Positions 35,515-47,000 of a DNA stretch of 64,000 nt are shown here, piece by piece (positions within the stretch are counted from its first letter, which is position 1; every line of letters starts with the position of its first letter). This DNA is from Tritrichomonas musculus (Eukaryota > Parabasalia > Tritrichomonadida > Tritrichomonadidae). The translations under genes and the position numbers were made by a program. The notes under the pieces are model-generated. The model made no database searches, had not been told where the DNA came from, and was given only the letters and a program-made list of their open reading frames with translations. The stretch spans positions 2,418,001-2,482,000 of the forward strand of contig JAPFFF010000011.1 of assembly GCA_039105265.1 (NCBI GenBank), given 5' to 3'.

Positions 35515-36399
35515 TTATAAATCGTCAAGAATCTCGGAATTTATATTTTCTGTGACTTCTTCTATAATACCATGCCGCTTTGTTATATGTCCTCTTCGAA
35601 GAGGATCATTTGCAGCTTCTTTAGTCGGCTTTATAACAAGAAAATAAATAAAAACAAACATAAAAACTGTATTCAAGATAAAGTCGAGAAATTTAAAAAT
35701 AATCTGTGCTGTTCCACCAATATAAGGCTCTGCGATGCAAATTATAGAAATGATAATTAAAGGTATGTAAAAATACGGAAATCGCCTTAATCTATTTCTA
35801 TGATAAATGTTAATTCCACTAGTATTTAATTTATTTTTGAGCGAAAAAATAAAGATTACTAAGAGAAAAATAATAAAAAGAATAGTAATAACTTGATAAA
35901 AGGATGACTTAACACAAGTTCCTTCATCATTATCGTATGAAACAAAAAATACAACATTAGGTTTGAATCCTACAAGAATTAAATTAATGAGGCCTAAAAA
36001 AAGTGGCAAAATTATATATATAAATGATTTAAAAAGAACAGTTCTATTTGGATTGTCTTGCTGAACTAATTCCAAATTCATCGAACATTGTAGTAAATAC
36101 GTGACTATTGAAATAAAAAAAGGAAAAATAAACGATTGATGAAGATAATTTGAAGCACAACAAGCGGCAGATTTATTATTAACTGAATTAAATTGTCGAG
36201 GATACCATTTTAAATTCGATAAAGCTGATAAAAGAGAATATAATAAAAGAAGAATTGTAATAAAAAAACGAGTTCGCCATAATCTGTTAAATTCTAATTC
36301 TCTATATTTTGTAACAAAAGATATAACAATAATGCATGCAACTAAAAATATAAAAGCAATAATAAGCGTAATAATATCGAGAATGTCATCTTTTTTCAT
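35515..36399 (-). CDS. Seven-helix membrane protein, 294 aa
   Basis: About seven hydrophobic helices are visible: residues ~7-27, 45-63, 90-108, 128-148, 172-192, 212-232 and 238-260. Basic loops (NRLWRTR, YHRNRLRRF) lie between them, and a soluble acidic C-terminal tail (~262-294) ends in SEILDDL. There is a short acidic N-terminus and no cleavable signal. The topology resembles GPCR-like or TOM1/THH1-type proteins, but I see no diagnostic motif such as DRY or NPxxY, so no family is assigned. It probably sits in the plasma membrane or endomembranes. It converges with the nuclease-like gene. The ATG at 36399 is the first in frame. Confidence 0.75.
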   Translation of the reverse strand: MKKDDILDIITLIIAFIFLVACIIVISFVTKYRELEFNRLWRTRFFITILLLLYSLLSALSNLKWYPRQFNSVNNKSAACCASNYLHQSFIFPFFISIVTYLLQCSMNLELVQQDNPNRTVLFKSFIYIILPLFLGLINLILVGFKPNVVFFVSYDNDEGTCVKSSFYQVITILFIIFLLVIFIFSLKNKLNTSGINIYHRNRLRRFPYFYIPLIIISIICIAEPYIGGTAQIIFKFLDFILNTVFMFVFIYFLVIKPTKEAANDPLRRGHITKRHGIIEEVTENINSEILDDL

Positions 36400-36991
36400 T
36401 ATACAATGTTCGATTTTTTTTTTGAAAGAAAGCTTTTTCTTAATACTAACAATTGTTTTTCAGAATCATTCTTTCTATTTTTAATTTCTATAAAATAAAT
36501 ATAAATTTGATTTTAATTATTTTTACACTCTAAAATGATTAGAAGTAGTAAAGTTAAATGATGTTAACGTCTTTTTTGAAAAAATCATTTTTTCTCAAAA
36601 ATGGTATTATATTTCGTGTTTTAAATATATGAATGAGTAACCTTGTTTGATACAGTATTAATTTTATGAAGAATCTTTTGGAGAAAAAGAGGTTTTATTT
36701 TTTAATCAAATATTTAAAAATCAAAATTTATATGAATTCAATGAAATAATTACAAATATGAAATAAAACTATGAATTTTTTTGAAAAAATTGAAAACTTT
36801 TTGAGAAAAGATGATTTTTAATTGAATTGGATATGATTTTCATTCATAACATAAAAAAACATTTATATCCATAAAAACAATTTACAAGTAATTGAATAAA
36901 AGTAATAAGCATATAATAAAATCGGTTTCCTTATTTTTAAATAGAAAAATAATAATATATAAATAATAAAAAATAATAATAATAAATAAAA
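36400..36991. other. AT-rich spacer
   Basis: About 590 bases between two minus-strand genes: the 3' side of the coiled-coil gene and the upstream region of the membrane-protein gene. Mostly A/T runs, with no gene, RNA or clear motif. Confidence 0.6.
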
Positions 36992-39900
36992 TTACGCTTG
37001 ACTTGAAAAAGGATAAACTTTTTTCACATATGCACCCTTTTTACCCATTGCTTCCATTGCTCCAATTAATGACTTTACGTAGGGATCATTTGTAGAATTA
37101 TTTTCTTGTTTTGGAGATTGCGGATTAATCTGATTTTGCTTTATAATCATTTCAATGTCGTTCATGAGCAATTCATCATTTTCATTTGTTCCAACAATCT
37201 GCGCTGCCCAATTTCTCCAAACTTCAGAATTATCTTTTTTCATTTCGTTAATTTGGGCATTCAATTGACTAACTTTATCAAAAATTGCTGAATAAGTTGA
37301 AGTGTTTGGATCAGGCGATAAAAATGATCTGATTTTACTAATTTCAGATTGAAGTTCAGTCAATTTTTGCATCTTCAAATTTAGCTCAGAAATTTGAGAG
37401 ACAACATTTTGAATACAGTATTCAATTTTTTCAAATGAGTCAATTTCATTATAAGAAGGGAAACATTGCTTTAAATAATCGGCAATTCTAATAATGAATT
37501 CGCTATCACGTCTTTCCATTTGATTGATCTTTTCTTCAAATTTGGAATCCGCGGCCATTTTTTGTATTTTTGCTTGACTTTCGGAAAATGAATTATCATG
37601 CTTATTTTTATCTTCAAATGACGACAAACGTAGACCCAGCATTTTATTGTCAACCATTAAAGATGATATTTTCGATTTCAATTGCTTTACTTCAATTTCT
37701 GCGGCTGATGAAATATCTTTCGCTTGCATTTCAGCTTCACGAGAGCTATTTAATTTATCTCTTAAATTTTGAAGAATGGATTCATAATGCGCTTTTAATG
37801 CATCCGCTCGCTGCGTTTGGCTTTCATATTGCTTATTTGCTTTCTTTAATTTTTCTTTCATTTCAAGGCTTCTTTGCTTCATTTGCGCTTTATACTCGCA
37901 TCGAATCCGGTCAATTTGGGAAGATGCATCATGAATAGTTGCTTGTTGCTGTTCATCGAATTTTTGCCTCATCGATTCTTTAATTTCATCAATTTTAATT
38001 TTGGCATCTTCCTGATATTTTTCATATTCAAAGGTAATACTTTCAAGATTTGATTTTAAGACTTCATTTTCTTCTTCTATTTTTGGAAGAATGGATACTT
38101 TTTTCTTAAGTTTCTCATTTTTCCTGTATAATGATTCAACTTTTTGTTTCAGGTATTTTACAATTTTCTGAGACTTGGCCAATTTACTTTTCAATATTTC
38201 AATGCTTTCAAATTCTTCACTTTTTTGGTATTGATCAAAGTCTGATTCTTGGTTTGGTGGCTCTATTTCAGATGAATCAATGTAGAATGATCCATCGTTA
38301 TCTAAATCTTCTGAGATTTTTTGAGGTATAATGAATCCTTTTTCCATCATTTTCTTTAATGTAGATTTTAATTCTTCAAGTTTTCGAGCTGAATTTTCTT
38401 TCTGCTCAACAGCTCTGCTTAACAATTTTTCTGTTTCAGATATCCGACTTTCGGCATCACTATAATCACTTCGACGTAATTCTGATATATTATCAACTGT
38501 TTTCTGCATTTCATCACAAACGCGTTCGTTTTCATTTCGGATTATGGATGCAATACTTCTGAGGAGTGAATTCATTGCTATTGCTTGTTTTGCTATATCA
38601 AATAATTCTCTTGATTCTGGTGAAGAAACATTTTTGAAAGTTGATAAGAATGTTCTGAGAGTGTTTGATAATGTAGATGGATTAACAACAAGTCCAAATG
38701 AACTAAATATTGTTGGCTCATTGTAGAAAGAAGGAGCGATTTCTTTAACAAATTCATCAGCTTCTTGACAACTCTTTAATATGTTTGTTGTTGTATTTTG
38801 CCCGAGAATTCCATTACTTGCGATTGCTTGAATAATATTTATTTGGTCTTCAACATATTGAAAAAGTCGTTGATTTATTTCATTCAAATTTCTATTTTTA
38901 TTATCATTTGATGAAGGCGATGAAGTTTTTGTTTGTTGAGTTACTTCTGAAAGATTAGTGAAAAGAGATTCAAGACCTTCTAATCGAAGCTGCTGTAGAG
39001 ATTTAATTATTGGAGCTGCTGCATCTTGTGCCATATTAATAGAAACAAGCTTGGAAAATCCATTGATAAAGCATTTATACGATTCAATTTCATTTTCATA
39101 ACTTTTCATTGTTTGAGTATGATCATTGATTTCAACTTCTTTCTTCTTGAGTTGGGATTGTAGATCTGAAGATTCTTTGCTAAAAGCTGAAATTATTTCA
39201 TTTTGCTTTTGAATATACTCAATGAGTTTTTCTTTAATATTATTAATTTGACCAATTTCTTGGGATTGCATAGATAATTGAGTTGCAATTTTTTCAATTG
39301 CAACATTCATATTTTCAATCTGAGCATTTTTGGCTTCTATTTCTTCAAAAGGTTTCAAGTTAGCACTTTTTGATTTGTATTCAGCTTGTAATTCTTCATT
39401 TTCAAGCTTCATTTGCTGTAATTCAAGTTGAAGTTTCTCAATTGTACCTTTATTTTGCAATTGCTCATCTTTTAGAGAACTATTCTCATTTCTTACTTTA
39501 TCCAACTTTTTCTTTAGTCTATCAACTTTGTCAATTAGATCTGAATATTTGATATTTAAAGATCCTAGTTCTGTTTGTGTCAAGAATAATTTATCATGAA
39601 AGTCACTGCATTCGCTTTGCTTCTTTAATTCACTATTTTCTTTTGTAAGGGCATTTAAAACATTTTGAGAATCGTTTTTCTCTTTTGTTAAAGAAGCAAT
39701 CTGGCTTTCAAAAAGAGCCAAAGAATCCGTTAACCTTTTAATTTCTTCATCTTTCAAATGCTCGTTTGTTTGAGCTGTTATGCATTGATCAGTAGCGTTT
39801 TTAAGTTCTCTAAGCAAACTTTCATTTAATTGTTTATCTTTTTCAAAGTTTGATTGCTGAATGTCGTTTGCTGAATAATTTAATGATTTCATTTTTTTAA

Positions 39901-40504
39901 GTTTATTTGAAATTTCATCTTTAAGAGTCTTTATGGTAGTATTCTCAGGTAGATGCATCATTGTTTGAATAGAAGAAACAGATTTATCAACTTTCTTTTT
40001 AAAACGTTCGAATTGTACGCGAATTGATTTTAATTCATTTTTTGCATCTTCAATTTGATCAGCATAACTATGATTGGATGAAGAATTATCTCCTTTCTTA
40101 TAATTTTCAACTTCCATTTGATGAAGTTTTTCTTGAAGCTCGTATTCTTTTTTGATTTCTTCGTATTTTCTTCGATATAAATTATCTTCGTTTTGATTTT
40201 GACGTAAAATTAGAAGTGCTGACGAAAGAACCTTATAAGCTTCAAAAATAGTTGTGTTTTGCTCTTTTGTTGAAATTAAATTTTTAGAAATCTCATTCAA
40301 ATTTTCAGATAATGAATCCACTTTGGAATTAATGCTTTCTATTTGCTCCGATGTTGGAATTTTTGAAATGCTACGAATTATTTGACTTAATTCAACAACA
40401 ATCATTTCAATATCATTATAATCATAGGATTGGTCGAAATTAAGCGAAATATCTAATTCATCTGACATTTGGCTTGAGATAGTATTTCCTTCTATCTCTT
40501 CCAT
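36992..40504 (-). CDS. Large coiled-coil protein, 1170 aa
   Basis: Almost continuous heptad-type coiled coil, rich in Glu, Lys, Ser, Leu and Ile. Two more globular stretches interrupt it: residues ~475-640 (NGFSKLVSINMAQDAAAPI ... ANQLL-like helices) and a C-terminal tail (YVKSLIGAMEAMGKKGAYVKKVYPFSSQA). An acidic Ser-rich break lies near 735-765. There is no motor or kinase domain. Proteins of this type in trichomonads are usually cytoskeletal, Golgi tether or basal-body components. That is a group-level inference and I cannot choose among them. The ATG at 40504 is first in frame. Confidence 0.8.
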   Translation of the reverse strand: MEEIEGNTISSQMSDELDISLNFDQSYDYNDIEMIVVELSQIIRSISKIPTSEQIESINSKVDSLSENLNEISKNLISTKEQNTTIFEAYKVLSSALLILRQNQNEDNLYRRKYEEIKKEYELQEKLHQMEVENYKKGDNSSSNHSYADQIEDAKNELKSIRVQFERFKKKVDKSVSSIQTMMHLPENTTIKTLKDEISNKLKKMKSLNYSANDIQQSNFEKDKQLNESLLRELKNATDQCITAQTNEHLKDEEIKRLTDSLALFESQIASLTKEKNDSQNVLNALTKENSELKKQSECSDFHDKLFLTQTELGSLNIKYSDLIDKVDRLKKKLDKVRNENSSLKDEQLQNKGTIEKLQLELQQMKLENEELQAEYKSKSANLKPFEEIEAKNAQIENMNVAIEKIATQLSMQSQEIGQINNIKEKLIEYIQKQNEIISAFSKESSDLQSQLKKKEVEINDHTQTMKSYENEIESYKCFINGFSKLVSINMAQDAAAPIIKSLQQLRLEGLESLFTNLSEVTQQTKTSSPSSNDNKNRNLNEINQRLFQYVEDQINIIQAIASNGILGQNTTTNILKSCQEADEFVKEIAPSFYNEPTIFSSFGLVVNPSTLSNTLRTFLSTFKNVSSPESRELFDIAKQAIAMNSLLRSIASIIRNENERVCDEMQKTVDNISELRRSDYSDAESRISETEKLLSRAVEQKENSARKLEELKSTLKKMMEKGFIIPQKISEDLDNDGSFYIDSSEIEPPNQESDFDQYQKSEEFESIEILKSKLAKSQKIVKYLKQKVESLYRKNEKLKKKVSILPKIEEENEVLKSNLESITFEYEKYQEDAKIKIDEIKESMRQKFDEQQQATIHDASSQIDRIRCEYKAQMKQRSLEMKEKLKKANKQYESQTQRADALKAHYESILQNLRDKLNSSREAEMQAKDISSAAEIEVKQLKSKISSLMVDNKMLGLRLSSFEDKNKHDNSFSESQAKIQKMAADSKFEEKINQMERRDSEFIIRIADYLKQCFPSYNEIDSFEKIEYCIQNVVSQISELNLKMQKLTELQSEISKIRSFLSPDPNTSTYSAIFDKVSQLNAQINEMKKDNSEVWRNWAAQIVGTNENDELLMNDIEMIIKQNQINPQSPKQENNSTNDPYVKSLIGAMEAMGKKGAYVKKVYPFSSQA

Positions 40505-40914
40505 TAAATTTTTTTGCGTTTATAATAATTTAAATATATTTGACCATTTAACACCAAAAATTAACACAAAAAGTGGAAATAGAGGAATTTAAAATCCGAT
40601 TTTCACATATCTATTCAACAAGATATTTTCCTATCAACTCAAATGATCATTACAATTATTAATAATATGAAGTTGATTCAATCAGAATGGTAGTTAAAAT
40701 TAGTATGGGATAAGTTTTTTATTAATTATTCAATCAAAAATCTATATTTTTGATGTTGAATTGTTTTTATTATTAACAAAAAAAAATTAAAAGAAAATCA
40801 AATCTGTATTTCGAATCGAATAGAATACATCAAAATAATAAATAAAATACAACAATTATTTATATAACAAACAAACATTCAAACAAAAACATATATATTA
40901 TATAAATAAACAAA
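40505..40914. other. AT-rich spacer
   Basis: About 410 bases, with no gene and no clear element. It holds the 5' side of the coiled-coil gene and the 3' side of the TOG-like gene. Confidence 0.6.
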
Positions 40915-43845
40915 TCAAACTTCGACACATTTCATTAATTCATTATAATCTAGTGCATTTGTACATATATCTTTAGCAATATCTTTAAATCTTTCATCAT
41001 CTGCAATTAACTTCAATGTTTCCTTTGCAGCGTATCTTGTTTCCGTTCTATTATCTCTTATTAAAGGTATCAAACACTGAACAACTGCTTTAAACTCTCG
41101 ATCATCAAGTTTTCCTTCTTGTTCAACTAAAATAGCTAAACATTGAGATGCCTTAGCTCTTGCAATCGGATTCTTATGAGTTGTTCCCTTTACAAAAGAA
41201 TTCAAAACTTTTGATCGAGGTGATTCTTGAGCAATTAATATAATTACATTTTCAGCACCTTCAGAAATGAATTGTCTTGAGTTACAAACAAGATTAAAGC
41301 AAATATCAACAAAGAGGGCTGTCTGTGAAACAAGTTGAGGAGCAAATTGAGTGAAAAGTTCGGCTGCAAGCTGAAGAGCTGCATTTGAAAGCATAGAACG
41401 TGGCGAAACGATGATATCAAGAAGATTCATCCAAATTTCTCTGCAGTAAGGAGAGACGAGGCCAGGCTTAGTATTTAATAAGCAACGAAGACCTTCAACA
41501 GATCGTTGTTGCTGTTCCCAATCCTTGTTGTTCAAGTTAGAAACATAGTCATAAACATTACTACTAGCATCATCTTCGTTACTACTGCTGTTCGCATTTC
41601 GTGATGACGATTTAGTTTTTAATGGAATAGATTCTGTCGAAGAATTTGATGAACGTGAGTCAGGACGCTTCTTTACTAATGATGGACTCATTGTTTTACT
41701 GTTTCCACTCTTTTTAGGCAACTTTCTCTTCGGTGATGGGTGGCTACTGGAAGCAGAATTATCTGGTGTGTTTGGTAAAGGTGGACCAGAAAAGGTTACT
41801 TTGTTTTCATAGTCAGGAGCCGCACCAAACAAATCATCAGAATATTCGTCATCATCTTCATCATAATTAAGGGGAATATTATTTACATTAGAGTTATTGG
41901 AAGTAAGTTTCGAACTATTTCGATTATTTGGGTTGAGAATATTACTATCGTCAACACCATCAATATCAACAAAATTAAGTTGTGAGTCTAGTTTGGACCC
42001 GCTTGATTGCATATTAATCGAAGAATCAGAAGATGATACGTTTGTTTGACGATTTCTTCTTGCTGATGGAGGACGATTTGATTGTGAGTGAAATGATACA
42101 CCATCATTATTAAAAACAGAAGGCTGATCATTTAATGATTGCCTATTATTTGATGCCTTTTGTTGCTGTTTAGATTTGCTAGCTGGCTTCATAGTTTGCG
42201 CATCAGATTGATTCGTACGATCATTTTTCTTTGGATTTTTTGAAACTTCAGATTTCTGATGTTTATCCTTTGAAATATTTACGTCTTCGTTATGCGTTTC
42301 GGATCTTGTTTTAACAGCCTTTTGCTTATTAGAATCACTTGAAGCATATAATTTACTATGTGATGATTTCGTTTTATGCTCAGGAATTTTGCTTTGAGAA
42401 GAAACTTCCGCCTTCGGCTTTGAATGACTAGATCTGCTACTTGCATTAGATTTTTGTGGTGATATATTCTTTGGCAATAAAGAAGCCATATCGAATGATT
42501 CGTTTTCTAAAATATCAGAAAGATTTCCTGAAGAATTGGTTTTATCATCAAAGCCAAGATCAATATCATCAATATCAGCAATATCAATATTTGTATCATC
42601 AATTTCAACATCATTATTATAAATATCATTTGATTTATTACTTTTAGCGCTTTTATTACTGCTTCTACTTGCTTCTTTTCTGCTCTTTGATTGCGAATGC
42701 GAACTTTCTTTTGAATGTGAAGTTTTTGATGATTTTCGTGAATTGTTTTCTTTTTTCATTTTTGTAATATCAACAGATTCTATTACTTGCGGTTTATTTG
42801 CTCTGTTTGGTAAAATCGATGAATTATCTTCTAAAGAATCACTTACACTTGATTTTATAGATTTTTTACTTTGACGATTTAATCCACTAATATTTGAATC
42901 ATCTTGATCGTTTTCAAGTGAATTAAAAAACGGATTTTTTTGATTAAATGGATCGTTTTCAAGTTCCTCCATTGCATTTTGTTGTTTGCTTACGCGCAAG
43001 CTTCGAATATCTGAATTTTGGGATGATCTTGCTGAAGATTCAGTCTTATTTTTTGAATAAGAATTTCTATTATAATTAATTGAAGAGTCTTCCAAAACAA
43101 AATTTTCATCATCATCAAATTCAGCATCATTTTCTTCTTCATTTTTATTCTCAGATAATGATTCACTAATTGAGTTTTGATCGAAATCCATCGAATTGCG
43201 AAAATTCATTGATCTTCGAAATTGCTCTTTTGTAAAATCCATTGAATTTCGTACTTTTGGCGCATTACTATCTTTAACAAGAAAATAATTCATATATTCA
43301 ATGAAATCGTTGGCTGTACAAGACAAACTTTCATTTTCTGAATTTGATGATGCTTCTGCATTTTGCATAAAATGCTTCCATTCAAAAACTTCTGGAGGCT
43401 GAAAGCAAAAAGCAAATGATAAAAAAATTTCTTTTGATTCGTCTTTCCATGTATCAAACTCGGCTGAAAGAGATTTTAGAACAGCAGTGTTGTTAATTAA
43501 CATTGATATAAGAGGAAGTACAGATCTTCTTACTGGCTCAGACGGATTAAGTATTAATTTTGTAAATAAAGCTGTAAATTGTGAACAAAATTTTGAATGG
43601 TAGGGTTTACAATGCAAAACATAAAAAAGAAGACAATTTAAGATAGAAAAAGATATTTCTCGATTTTCATTTTGAATTGATAAAAGTTGTGTAAAAAAAT
43701 CAGATGATGATATCGTTTGTTCTGATAATTTGGTTATTAGGTAACGGCATGGGTTGTCAGGCTGTGAATTTCGAAAAGATTTTGGAAAATGGCTTGGCAA
43801 ATTTACCCTAGGCCCTGCAAAAGGGCGATTTGAATTTGTACTCAT
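40915..43845 (-). CDS. TOG/CLASP-like protein with long disordered middle, 976 aa
   Basis: Residues ~20-190 are helical and may be a HEAT-like N-terminal domain (FTALFTKLILNPSEPVRRSVLPLISMLI). Residues ~200-760 are disordered: Ser/Asn/Lys/Asp-rich with many KSSHSK-type stretches. Residues ~765-976 form HEAT repeats of TOG type (NNKDWEQQQRSVEGLRCLL, LSNAALQLAAELFTQFAP, HKNPIARAKASQCLAILVE, NRTETRYAAKETLKLIAD), as in CLASP and crescerin/TOGARAM proteins that bind tubulin. A role at microtubules, axoneme or axostyle is inferred. A TCATAA initiator-like motif lies just upstream. The alternative is a HEAT protein unrelated to tubulin. Confidence 0.7.
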   Translation of the reverse strand: MSTNSNRPFAGPRVNLPSHFPKSFRNSQPDNPCRYLITKLSEQTISSSDFFTQLLSIQNENREISFSILNCLLFYVLHCKPYHSKFCSQFTALFTKLILNPSEPVRRSVLPLISMLINNTAVLKSLSAEFDTWKDESKEIFLSFAFCFQPPEVFEWKHFMQNAEASSNSENESLSCTANDFIEYMNYFLVKDSNAPKVRNSMDFTKEQFRRSMNFRNSMDFDQNSISESLSENKNEEENDAEFDDDENFVLEDSSINYNRNSYSKNKTESSARSSQNSDIRSLRVSKQQNAMEELENDPFNQKNPFFNSLENDQDDSNISGLNRQSKKSIKSSVSDSLEDNSSILPNRANKPQVIESVDITKMKKENNSRKSSKTSHSKESSHSQSKSRKEASRSSNKSAKSNKSNDIYNNDVEIDDTNIDIADIDDIDLGFDDKTNSSGNLSDILENESFDMASLLPKNISPQKSNASSRSSHSKPKAEVSSQSKIPEHKTKSSHSKLYASSDSNKQKAVKTRSETHNEDVNISKDKHQKSEVSKNPKKNDRTNQSDAQTMKPASKSKQQQKASNNRQSLNDQPSVFNNDGVSFHSQSNRPPSARRNRQTNVSSSDSSINMQSSGSKLDSQLNFVDIDGVDDSNILNPNNRNSSKLTSNNSNVNNIPLNYDEDDDEYSDDLFGAAPDYENKVTFSGPPLPNTPDNSASSSHPSPKRKLPKKSGNSKTMSPSLVKKRPDSRSSNSSTESIPLKTKSSSRNANSSSNEDDASSNVYDYVSNLNNKDWEQQQRSVEGLRCLLNTKPGLVSPYCREIWMNLLDIIVSPRSMLSNAALQLAAELFTQFAPQLVSQTALFVDICFNLVCNSRQFISEGAENVIILIAQESPRSKVLNSFVKGTTHKNPIARAKASQCLAILVEQEGKLDDREFKAVVQCLIPLIRDNRTETRYAAKETLKLIADDERFKDIAKDICTNALDYNELMKCVEV

Positions 43846-43853
43846 TTAAAATT

Positions 43854-43859
43854 TTATGA
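43854..43859 (-). promoter_or_regulatory. Initiator-like TCATAA before the TOG-like gene
   Basis: On the minus strand TCATAA lies 8-13 bases before the ATG at 43845, matching the TCA(+1)YW pattern. A chance match is possible. Confidence 0.3.
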
Positions 43860-44029
43860 AAAAACGTTAATTATTTTGAACTTTTTAGAAAACCAAAAAA
43901 ATGAGGAAAGACAATTTTTATATTTTTATTTTTAATTAAATGTGATTTTTGATTTTGAATTTCTTTCCACTCATTTTTTTCACAAAAAACGCATAAATAA
44001 TTTGATGAGGCAATAGTAATAATATTACT

Positions 44030-47000
44030 TTATTCATATTGCTGCAAATCAGAAGAGCGTTCAATGCGTATGGTGGATTGAAATTGAGTAAAAAGATTTG
44101 TCAATGAATCTTTTAAATCTTTTTCTTGATCTGGAATTGGTATATTTTTAAATGAAATGGGCTGAATTATTGCAACTTTTACAGGGGATTTCTTATCAAT
44201 ATCATTATTCTTTGGCTTTTTTGGAATTTGATATTTTTTCATTAACCACTGTTTTGCTCTTAATATAAGGATCGAAGCATACCAAGCACATGCATTTGCA
44301 TTTTTAAGATTCTTTTTAGACTTATTATTTTCAGAATGCATTAAAGCTTTAGCATCAGCATATGTTGAATTTATAAATGTTGAGAAAACATTATTATTTA
44401 AATTATCAACAATTGTTTTTAGCTCCCAAGTATAAGAATAAGGGAAATTACATAAAGATCGGATTATCCAGTTAATCCAAAAAGGATCTTGATTTGTTGA
44501 TAAAGCTTCTTCAAGAATATCAGTAAAAGCAGTTAAAAAAATTGATTTTTGAGGTGGCTGTAAAATATTCAATAAATCGCCAATATGAAAACAATAATCA
44601 TTAAACGGCAATGATGTAAACCCAGGACCATGAATATTCATTACACAATTAAAGGCTTCATATATCCCATCTTTCATTCGATTGTTAAAAAATGTAGAAT
44701 AATGATATATTACAACTTTTATCGTTTCTAATGCAAGATTCGAAAGCTCTGAATAGCAAAGCATTGAAATAACATAAGGAATGATATCAGATGGATTAAC
44801 TGCTCCATACTTAAGTGCAACATTTGCAAATTCCAAGACAGCTGACCTAATTGCCGAATCTTTGCAACTGAAGCATTTCTTTATTTCAAACATAAAGTCA
44901 TTAATCAAATTTGACGAAAATGTTTGATGAAAATCATTGATATCTGCTGAATCTTCAGCTTTAGATTCTTCTTCAATTAGATTTTTCAAAAATGTAATAC
45001 CAGAAACACTTTCAGGAGGACCAAGCTTAAATGCATGCTGAACCAATTCTTTAGCTTTTTGCGTTTGAGATGAATCTCTAACACATATATCACAAACGGT
45101 TTGGAGGACCATTGAACGAATTTTTGGAACAGATGCATTAAAGTAGCATTGAACTATTTCACAAACTTGACTCACTTGCTCTTGCGTTAATGCTTTATGA
45201 AATCTACAAAGACAACCAATAATATAAAGAGCTCTACATATATAACTTACAAGCTTCAATGATTCCGCAGTTTCAACGAATTCTTTCTGTTTGGAAATTC
45301 CGAGGTTATTTTTCAAGAAATTAGAAAAATATTCAAATGAGCTAGTAAGTACATTGTTTGTTGCCAGAATTTCTGCTGATATATGAGAGCCAACTTCTAT
45401 GACTGAACGAATAATTAATGCTGACTTTGTATATATGCACTTTTGGATACATTGCATTAATAATGTGAACAATGTAACATTTGGATTGGTGATATCATTT
45501 AGTATTGAGTTAAGAGAACTTGATAAAATACTAAGAACACGATCATCTGTACATGAGTTAATAATTGATATGATGATTTCATGCTGATTTGCACAAATAG
45601 ATGGGAAAACATCACAAAACTCACGAACAAGACAACAATTTTCATATGTTAATGAGTTTTTTATATTTTCAAAGCTTTTTTCAATCATTATATCAATTGC
45701 CGATGCATAATTTTTCTTCAGATATAAAGGATTAATAAATTGAGCAAACCAAGATGATTTTCCATGAGTTTTGCTTAGAACAGATGCTAATATTTGTGTT
45801 GGATCTTGCGCATCTTCAAAAAGAATTTGAATTAAAGCATTTTTCGCTGCCTTTGAAACAGTACTTGATTCATCATTAAATTTTGTACTCAATAAATATG
45901 AAAGTTTAGTGAGTGATTCATCGTTTGAGTTCTTCGAGAGTTGTCCAACAATACCAAGGGCCCTTTTGACAACCATTGGGGATGGATCTGTCAAACAATT
46001 AATAACAACAGAAAAATAGGGCGAGCTACTTTTGTCTTTTTGAATGATATACTTTGAAATAATTTGAAGAACCGAATCTCTAATGGGAGCTGAAGGATCT
46101 TTAAATGCATCATTTATTTGCGAAACAAGTGATGGATGAAATAACAAATCTGGATTGATTTCAATAAGACTGGAAAGTCCTCTCAATATCATTGATCGAA
46201 TATTAGAATTTTTATTTTCAAGTCCTTTCAAGAGATGCTGAACAAGGAAATGAACATGTGAAAACATTGTCATTTTGCAAATTTCATGAAGACAAATTTG
46301 TTCTGCAATATCTAAAGTCCATTCAAAAGAAATGTTTGATGGAAGCACTCCCTTCCACCAAAGAAGATAATTGTCAATTTCTTCTTGCGACAATTTTTTT
46401 GTAGACCAGAGTGTTATATTACTTAGAAGAGAATTGCTTATAACTTCAGTTAATCTCATTGATTGGTTAATATAAAGTGATATGATAAAATGCGCAGTTA
46501 GTTCTTCAAATGCATTTCTTGGAAAAGAAGAACTGAGTTGTAATGAGCAATAATCATCTTCCATTTCAAATATATTAGTTTCTTTATTATTTAATTGTTC
46601 TTGAATCCTTTCATCAGTATATCCTACAAGAGATTCCAATATTGATTTTGGAAAAACAATAATTGCATTTTCTTTTGCTCTTTGTGAGTAGTTTATAATA
46701 TTTTTTAATGCAATACAAATAAGTTTTATTGATATTCGCGTATTATCATCTTTTTTAGAAATTGATGGGAAAAGAAATTCAAGAACATTCTTTAAAACAA
46801 TTTTTGATATAGGATACAATGGATGGGAGGACAACAAACCAATATCTTCAACAAATTTTTCAAATAATTTGCTAATACTTGTAATTTTGGCACGACTTAA
46901 GAAAGTTTGTATAATATGTTTTATAATTTCTTGTGTAATATCTTTTGTATCGCAAGGAAAACTTGATATTGATTGTAACAGCTCAATAAAAAGAATTGTG

